From assembly GCA_041574955.1 (NCBI GenBank), contig JBFGNS010000004.1, forward strand, positions 1 to 64,000: a stretch of 64,000 nucleotides of DNA, given 5' to 3'. This DNA is from CALZJC01 sp041574955 (lineage in GTDB: Bacteria > Acidobacteriota > Thermoanaerobaculia > Multivoradales > JAHEKO01). A program made the translations under genes and the position numbers. The notes below the pieces were generated by a model. It was not told the DNA's origin, ran no database searches, and was given only the letters and a program-made list of their open reading frames with translations. Shown in pieces: positions 59,227 through 64,000 of this stretch. The stretch's first letter is position 1. Each line of letters begins with the position of its first letter.

Positions 59227-60102
59227 TCAGCGGGCCTCGACCCGGGCGGCAAGGCCGGCCAGGCCGAGCTCCTCGAGCACGCGGCGGGCTGCCCCGGCAC
59301 CGGGGTCGCGCCGGGCGAGGCCGTCGAGCCCGGGCCAATCGATCGGCGCATCGGCGGCGAGAACCGCCAGCCGGCGCGACAGCAGGGCCCGTTCGCGGCC
59401 GGCCTCGAGACGCGCCGCGACCGAGCGGGCGCCGCGCAGCTCGAGCCCGGCGACCCGATCCAGATCGTCGTAGATCGCCGCCAGGTCGGGAAACTCGGCC
59501 AGCAGCGCGGCCGCGGTCTTGCGGCCGATGCCCGCGACGCCGGGGATGTTGTCCACCGGGTCGCCCGCCAGCGCCAGGAGATCCGGTATCTGCTCGGGCC
59601 GGACGCCGAACTTCCGCACCACCTGCCGGCGGCCGTAGCGCTCACCGCGCGCGAAGTCGAGCAGCTCGACGCCGTCGCCCACCAGCTGGCAGAGGTCCTT
59701 GTCGGAGCTGACGATCACGACGCGGAGCCCCTCGGCGCCGAGCTGCCGGCAGAGGGTGGCGAGGAGGTCGTCGGCCTCGTACCGGCGGTCGATGAAGGTG
59801 GCCCCGAACAGCCCGGCCAGCCGGCGGCAGGCGTCGAGCTGGGCCTCGAGCTCGGGCGGCGGCAGATCGCGCTGGGCCTTGTAGTCCGGGTAGATCTCGT
59901 TGCGAAAGCTGGTCGTGAGGCTGCCGTCGAACGCCACCGCCAGGTGGGTGGGCGCGAGCTCACGGACCAGCTTGAGCAGGAAGTCGGCGAAGCCGCGCAG
60001 CGCGTTGGCCGGCTGGCCCGCGGCGTCGGTGATCGAGTCCGGCAGCGAGAAGTAGGCGCGGAAGATGTACGGGCTGGCGTCGACCAGGCAGGCTTCGGGC
60101 AC
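59227..60102 (-). CDS. 5'-3' exonuclease (PolA N-terminal-domain-like, stand-alone)
   Basis: 291 aa. FEN/T5-exonuclease pattern: LVDASPYIFRAYFSLP, VAFDGSLTTSFRNEIYPDYK, acidic metal cluster in YEADDLLATL and VIVSSDKDLCQLV, then helix-3-turn-helix VDNIPGVAGIGRKTAAALL. No polymerase domain. Removes RNA primers or flaps. GTG at 60102; 16 bp downstream of the arfB-like gene. Confidence 0.9.
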   Translation of the reverse strand: MPEACLVDASPYIFRAYFSLPDSITDAAGQPANALRGFADFLLKLVRELAPTHLAVAFDGSLTTSFRNEIYPDYKAQRDLPPPELEAQLDACRRLAGLFGATFIDRRYEADDLLATLCRQLGAEGLRVVIVSSDKDLCQLVGDGVELLDFARGERYGRRQVVRKFGVRPEQIPDLLALAGDPVDNIPGVAGIGRKTAAALLAEFPDLAAIYDDLDRVAGLELRGARSVAARLEAGRERALLSRRLAVLAADAPIDWPGLDGLARRDPGAGAARRVLEELGLAGLAARVEAR

Positions 60103-60118
60103 GGTGCTGCCTCGCGGG

Positions 60119-60538
60119 TCAGTCGAGCGGCGGCCGCCGGCGGTCGGCCTTGAGCCGGCTCCGGCGGCGCTTCTCTTCGAGCCGGCGCCGCGCTGCGGCG
60201 GCACCCGGCCGGGTGGCGACGCGCCGCCGCCGGCGCTCGAGCGCCCCCGCCACCAGCTCGACGAAGCGCGCCTCGGCGGCGGCGCGGTTGGCCGCCTGCG
60301 TGCGGTGCTTCTGACTCGTCACGCGCAGCACCCCGGACCGGTTGATCCGCGTCGCCAGCCGCTCGGCGAGGCGCTGCTTCTGGCCGGCAGTCAGGGTGGG
60401 CGAGCCGGCGACGTCGAACAGCAGAGTGACCCGGCTCTCGACCTTGTTGACGTTCTGGCCGCCGGGGCCCGAGCTGCGCGAGGTGACGAAGCTCAGCTCG
60501 TCGTCGGGGAGCGTCAGCCGTTCGTCGATCACCGGCAT
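60119..60538 (-). CDS. arfB: ArfB/YaeJ-like peptidyl-tRNA hydrolase (ribosome rescue)
   Basis: 139 aa. GGQ motif in RSSGPGGQNVNKVESRV, as in class I release-factor-like rescue factors, and a basic C-terminal tail (RRRRRVATRPGAAAARRRLE, then KRRRSRLKADRRR) that in ArfB enters the empty mRNA channel. Hydrolyses peptidyl-tRNA on stalled ribosomes. The ATG at 60538 overlaps the stop of the DUF3465 gene (ATGA). Confidence 0.9.
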   Translation of the reverse strand: MPVIDERLTLPDDELSFVTSRSSGPGGQNVNKVESRVTLLFDVAGSPTLTAGQKQRLAERLATRINRSGVLRVTSQKHRTQAANRAAAEARFVELVAGALERRRRRVATRPGAAAARRRLEEKRRRSRLKADRRRPPLD

Positions 60539-60966
60539 CAGCGGTAGGTCTCGCCGGCGTGGCGCAGCCAGCCACCCGGGCGGCGGCCGCCGGGGTCGTG
60601 GTGGGTCCAATGGATGACGCCGCCGCGCTCGTTCCACTCGTACTGGCCGCGGAAGCCCACCCGGTCGCCGGCGGCCAGCGGCGCGCGCGGCGCCAGGTCG
60701 ATGTTGTGGCTCACCAGCACCGTCTGCCCCGAATCCAGGCGCAGGATGAAGCGCTGGTGGCGCGAGCCTTCCCGGTCGTCGGCGAGCAGCCGCTCGACCG
60801 TGCCCTCAGCTTCGACCACGACGCCCGAGCGGCGCTGCTCGAACGCCTGCTCGAGCAGGGCCTCGCCGCCGCCGGCCGCCGGCGCGGTGAGCTGGCGCCC
60901 GGCCCACACCGCCACCACCAGGCCGGCGGCCAGCAGGATCCGGAGCTGTCGGCGCGTCAGCCGCAC
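60538..60966 (-). CDS. DUF3465-family membrane-anchored protein
   Basis: 142 aa. One N-terminal TM (ILLAAGLVVAVWAG), then an OB-fold-like domain with the DUF3465 pattern: RHQRFILRLDSGQTVLVSHN, IDLAPRAPLAAGDRVGF and GGVIHWTHHDPGGRRPGGWL. Histidines and Trp are clustered at the end. Function unknown. ATG at 60966; coupled to arfB. Confidence 0.85.
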   Translation of the reverse strand: MRLTRRQLRILLAAGLVVAVWAGRQLTAPAAGGGEALLEQAFEQRRSGVVVEAEGTVERLLADDREGSRHQRFILRLDSGQTVLVSHNIDLAPRAPLAAGDRVGFRGQYEWNERGGVIHWTHHDPGGRRPGGWLRHAGETYR

Positions 60967-60981
60967 GCCGTCATTGTAGGT

Positions 60982-61590
60982 CTAGCCGTCGGCGCGGACG
61001 GCGGTGAGCTCCAGGTTGCGGAACTCGGTGTCCTCGGGCAGCACCAGGCTGGTGGTGTAGACGTAGCGGTCGTCGTCTTCGATCGTGGTGACGGCGCGGA
61101 TCTGGAACTTGGTGCCAGTGGCCGGATCGGTCAGCTCGGCGGTGGTGGTGCGCTCGGCCCCCTCCTCGCTGCAGCTGCCCCGGTAGATCAGGGTGTAGGT
61201 CCCCTGGGTGTCGCGCCAGGTCCCGACGTACTGCTTGGCCTGGTTGTCGTAGCCGTCGGTCGACCAGCTCTCGTACGGCCGTCCCAGCAGCTCGCCGCGG
61301 TAGACGGTGTGCAGGAACCGGCCGCCGAGGATGGTGCGCGCCTCGGCCGTGCCGCTGGCCTCGACCGGCTCGCCGTCGGGCGTCAGCCAGACCTTGAGGG
61401 TGTAGCGCCAACGGCCGGCCAGGCGTGCCAGGTGCTGATGGTGGGTACCGGGCTGCGCCGGGTCGTCGAGCGCCGCGGCGGCTGCCGTCGCGTCGTCGCC
61501 GGCCGGCTCGTTCGCCGGCTCCTGGGCGCCGGCGGTGGCAGCGGCGAGAACGGCCAGGATCAGGGCTGGGACGGCGGTTCGGCGGTGCAT
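60982..61590 (-). CDS. DUF1579-family secreted protein
   Basis: 202 aa. Signal peptide TAVPALILAVLAAATAGAQE, then an acidic alanine-rich linker and a lipocalin-like DUF1579 domain: HLARLAGRWRYTLKVWL, ARTILGGRFLHTVYRGELLG, YDNQAKQYVGTWRDTQGTY. Periplasmic, ligand unknown. ATG at 61590. Only 15 bp separate its stop from the DUF3465 start. Confidence 0.85.
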   Translation of the reverse strand: MHRRTAVPALILAVLAAATAGAQEPANEPAGDDATAAAAALDDPAQPGTHHQHLARLAGRWRYTLKVWLTPDGEPVEASGTAEARTILGGRFLHTVYRGELLGRPYESWSTDGYDNQAKQYVGTWRDTQGTYTLIYRGSCSEEGAERTTTAELTDPATGTKFQIRAVTTIEDDDRYVYTTSLVLPEDTEFRNLELTAVRADG

Positions 61591-61678
61591 GCGCGGGCTC
61601 CTCGCTGGACGGTTCGGTGCGCTCGGCCGCGCCCGGCGGCGCGGCGGCACCATCATAGCCCTGCGGTAGAGTCGCGCC

Positions 61679-62500
61679 GTGGCCGAGCCAACCCTGCCGG
61701 CGGACTCCTGGCGCGCACGGCTGCACGAGATCATCTTCGAGGCCGAGACGCCGGGCGGCAGGGCGTTCGATGTCGCCCTGCTGCTGGCCATCGTGCTGAG
61801 CGTGATCGCCGTCTGCCTGGAGAGCGTCGGCTCGATCCGGGCCCAATACGGCGGGCCGCTGCGCGCTCTCGAGTGGCTGTTCACGCTGTTGTTCACCGTC
61901 GAGTATGTCCTGCGCCTGCTGTCCGTCGGCCGGCCCTGGCGCTACGCCCTGAGCTTCTACGGCCTGGTCGATCTGCTGGCGGTGGCGCCCACCTACCTCA
62001 GCCTGCTGGTCGCCGGCACCCAGTCGCTGATCGTCATCCGGGCGCTGAGGCTGCTGCGCATCTTCCGCATCCTCAAACTGGCGCAGTTCGTCGGCGAGGC
62101 GCGCATGCTGCACGCCGCGATGCGCGCCAGCAGCCGCAAGATCATCGTCTTCCTGGGCACGGTGCTCACCCTGGTGCTGATCATCGGCGCCCTGATGTAC
62201 CTGATCGAAGGTGCAGACAACGGCTTCACCTCCATCCCGCAGTCGGTCTACTGGGCGATCGTCACCATGACCACGGTGGGCTACGGCGACGTCGCCCCCC
62301 AGTCGGTGCCGGGCAAGGTCCTGGCGTCGGCGGTGATGATCCTCGGCTACGGCATCATCGCCGTGCCCACCGGCATCGTCACCGTCGAGATGGCCAGCGC
62401 CCTCAAGCACTCGACGCGCACCGAAGCGTGCATGGAGTGCGGCGCCGAGGGCCACGCCGTCGATGCGGTCTACTGCAAGTACTGCGGCACGCGGCTGTAG
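61679..62500 (+). CDS. Voltage-gated-type potassium channel with zinc-ribbon tail
   Basis: 273 aa. Six TM segments; S4-like LIVIRALRLLRIFRILKLAQ with regularly spaced arginines, pore helix and selectivity filter TMTTVGYGDVAPQS, then S6. The C-terminus ends in a C-x2-C...C-x2-C ribbon (CMECGAEGHAV...YCKYCGTRL), which is unusual as a cytosolic cap. GTG at 61679. Its start is 88 bp from the divergent DUF1579 gene. Confidence 0.9.
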   Translation: MAEPTLPADSWRARLHEIIFEAETPGGRAFDVALLLAIVLSVIAVCLESVGSIRAQYGGPLRALEWLFTLLFTVEYVLRLLSVGRPWRYALSFYGLVDLLAVAPTYLSLLVAGTQSLIVIRALRLLRIFRILKLAQFVGEARMLHAAMRASSRKIIVFLGTVLTLVLIIGALMYLIEGADNGFTSIPQSVYWAIVTMTTVGYGDVAPQSVPGKVLASAVMILGYGIIAVPTGIVTVEMASALKHSTRTEACMECGAEGHAVDAVYCKYCGTRL

Positions 62501-62544
62501 CCCGGTGAGGCGCGCGTGACCTGCTGGCTGCCCGGAGCCGTCCG

Positions 62545-64000
62545 ATGAGCCGTCGCGGCGTCCTGTTCCCGGCCAAGGACGCGCCGTTGCGCGACGACGT
62601 GCGGCGGCTCGGCGCGCTGGTCGGCGAGATGCTGGCCGAGCAGGGCGGGCGCGAGCTGTTCGAGCAGGTGGAAGAGGTGCGGCAGGCGGCGATCCGCCGG
62701 CGGCGGCGCGGTGGCGAGGACGGCGGCGGCCTGGCGGATCGGCTGGCCGGCCTCGAGCCGCGGGTAGCGGCCGAGCTGGGACGCGCCTTCGCCGCCTACT
62801 TCCAGGTCGTCAACCTGGCGGAGAAGGTGCACCGCATCCGGCGCCGCCGCGCCCACCAGCGCCGCGGCCGGCCGCAGAGCGACGGCCTCGAGGAGGCGGC
62901 CCGCAGGCTGGTGGCGGCCGATCTCGGGGCGCGGCGGCTCGCCGAGCTGCTCGACCGGCTGAGCCTCGAGCCGGTGTTCACCGCCCATCCGAGCGAGGCC
63001 ACCCGCCGCACGATTCTCGAGAAGGAGCAGCGCATCGCCCGCCGGCTGATCGAGCGGTTGGACCCTTCGCTGACGCCGCCCGAGAAGCGCGTGCTGTGGG
63101 CGCGCATCCGCGCCGAGGTCACCGCCTCGTGGCAGACCGAGGAGCACCCCGAGCTGCGCCCAAGCGTCGGCGAGGAGCTGGAGCAGGTGCTGTTCTACCT
63201 GAGCGGCGTCATCTACGCGGTCGTGCCGATGCTGTACGAGACCCTCGAGGGCGCGCTCGACGAGGCGTTCGGCGAGGCGGCTGCCGGCCTCCGGTTGCCG
63301 ACCCTGCTGCGCTTCGCCTCCTGGGTGGGCGGCGACATGGACGGCAACCCCAACGTCACCGCCGACACCTACCGGGCGACCCTGGCGCGCCACCGCCGGG
63401 TGATTCTGGCGCTGTACGACCGCGAGCTGGGGGACTTGGCCGGCAGGCTCAGCCAGGGCCGCTCACGGGCGGCGGTCGACGCGGCGGTGGAGCGGCGCCT
63501 GGCGGAGTACGGCGAGCGGTTCCCCGCCGCCCGCGAAGCGGTTCCCGAGCGTCACCGGGACATGCCGTACCGGGTGTTGCTCCACCTGATGCGGGCACGG
63601 CTCGAGGCGACCGTTTGCGACGAAGCGGCCGGCTACCGGGAGGCGGACGGGCTGTCGCGCGACCTCGAGCTGATCGCCGCCAGCCTGGCGCGCCACCGCG
63701 GCCGGCAGGCCGGGCTGTTCCGGGTCCAGCGCCTGCTGCGCAAGGTCGACTGCTTCGGCTTCCACCTGGCGCGCGTCGACCTGCGCCAGGACGCGCTGGT
63801 GCACCGCGCGGCTGCCGGCCGGCTGCTGGGCGAGGCCGACTGGCTGTCGCTCACCGCCGCCGAGCGGCAGCGGCGGCTGGCGCGTGCCCTCGACACGGGC
63901 GAGCGGCCGGCGGTCGACCCCGGCGACGAGGACCGGCGGGTGCTGGCGGTGTTCGAGACCGTCGCCGACTGTCGGCGCCGCTACGGCGGGGCGGCGATCG
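62545..64000 (+). CDS. ppc: Phosphoenolpyruvate carboxylase, N-terminal part (runs off the window)
   Basis: 485 codons visible, open to the window edge. Carboxylates PEP to oxaloacetate, feeding the TCA cycle. Catalytic His segment VFTAHPSEATRRTILEKEQR (the usual TAHPT reads TAHPS), then the substrate motif WVGGDMDGNPNVTADT, and FGFHLARVDLRQD. ATG at 62545, 44 bp after the channel gene. The C-terminal active-site loop is outside the window. Confidence 0.93.
   Translation, partial: MSRRGVLFPAKDAPLRDDVRRLGALVGEMLAEQGGRELFEQVEEVRQAAIRRRRRGGEDGGGLADRLAGLEPRVAAELGRAFAAYFQVVNLAEKVHRIRRRRAHQRRGRPQSDGLEEAARRLVAADLGARRLAELLDRLSLEPVFTAHPSEATRRTILEKEQRIARRLIERLDPSLTPPEKRVLWARIRAEVTASWQTEEHPELRPSVGEELEQVLFYLSGVIYAVVPMLYETLEGALDEAFGEAAAGLRLPTLLRFASWVGGDMDGNPNVTADTYRATLARHRRVILALYDRELGDLAGRLSQGRSRAAVDAAVERRLAEYGERFPAAREAVPERHRDMPYRVLLHLMRARLEATVCDEAAGYREADGLSRDLELIAASLARHRGRQAGLFRVQRLLRKVDCFGFHLARVDLRQDALVHRAAAGRLLGEADWLSLTAAERQRRLARALDTGERPAVDPGDEDRRVLAVFETVADCRRRYGGAAI

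Overview
This is GC-rich chromosomal DNA (third codon positions almost all G or C, many GTG starts) from what looks like a didermic bacterium. The didermic features are a YidC with a long periplasmic domain, a lipoprotein-type cupredoxin, a predicted outer-membrane protein and a bactofilin. I favour an Acidobacteriota-like lineage, but that is inference; no 16S gene is present. The first ~28 kb is the replication-origin region.

Layout. (1) 1-1.4 kb: pyrD and the start of pyrF. (2) 1.5-10 kb: a leftward block of bactofilin, parB, parA, rsmG, khpB/jag, yidC, yidD, rnpA and rpmH. Two parS-like sites lie in a 36-bp tandem repeat beside rsmG, at the start of a small LAGLIDADG-type gene. (3) 9.9-19.2 kb: two tRNA-Ser genes, tadA, the SRP RNA, dnaX-ebfC-recR, an ATPase/TPR/cNMP-binding group, mutY and sppA. 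This block separates rpmH from dnaA, which are often neighbours. (4) 19.3-28.4 kb: dnaA, a DnaA-box-rich gap (probable oriC), dnaN, recF, gyrB and gyrA. (5) 28.4-33.9 kb: housekeeping and accessory enzymes (CPBP protease, M20 peptidase, CYTH, nucleotidyltransferase, HAD, thioesterase). (6) 33.9-40.2 kb: a leftward gene set built around an arsenosugar-type ArsM methyltransferase, with a TIGR04282-type glycosyltransferase, a radical SAM enzyme, a calcineurin-like protein with an altered metal motif, a flavoprotein and an ATP-grasp ligase. (7) 40.3-46.4 kb: a rightward operon of type III polyketide synthase, ICMT-family methyltransferase, acyl carrier protein, histidine kinase, fatty acyl-AMP ligase and FAD oxidoreductase, which looks like a phenolic-lipid pathway with its own acyl activation. 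(8) 46.5-50.6 kb: outer-membrane protein and cupredoxin, divergent from an ECF sigma / anti-sigma / subtilase cassette. (9) 50.7-64 kb: a radical SAM protein, an Fpg-type glycosylase, a PLP synthase, an FMN reductase, a GGDEF-EAL protein, a 5'-3' exonuclease, arfB-like, DUF3465 and DUF1579 genes, a K+ channel and the start of ppc.

Three kinds of dispersed non-coding repeat are visible. R1 (three copies, ~200-260 bp) is a long imperfect palindrome whose arms change together between copies, so structure seems to be under selection. Element E (two copies, 128 and 184 bp) has CTAG-ended inverted termini and sits downstream of genes, supplying stop codons to three of its four flanking genes. R2 is a shorter module found near R1 copies. 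The best candidates for undescribed biology are R1, the type III PKS/FAAL operon, the ArsM gene cluster, and the anti-sigma factor whose outer domain resembles a protease propeptide beside a subtilase.
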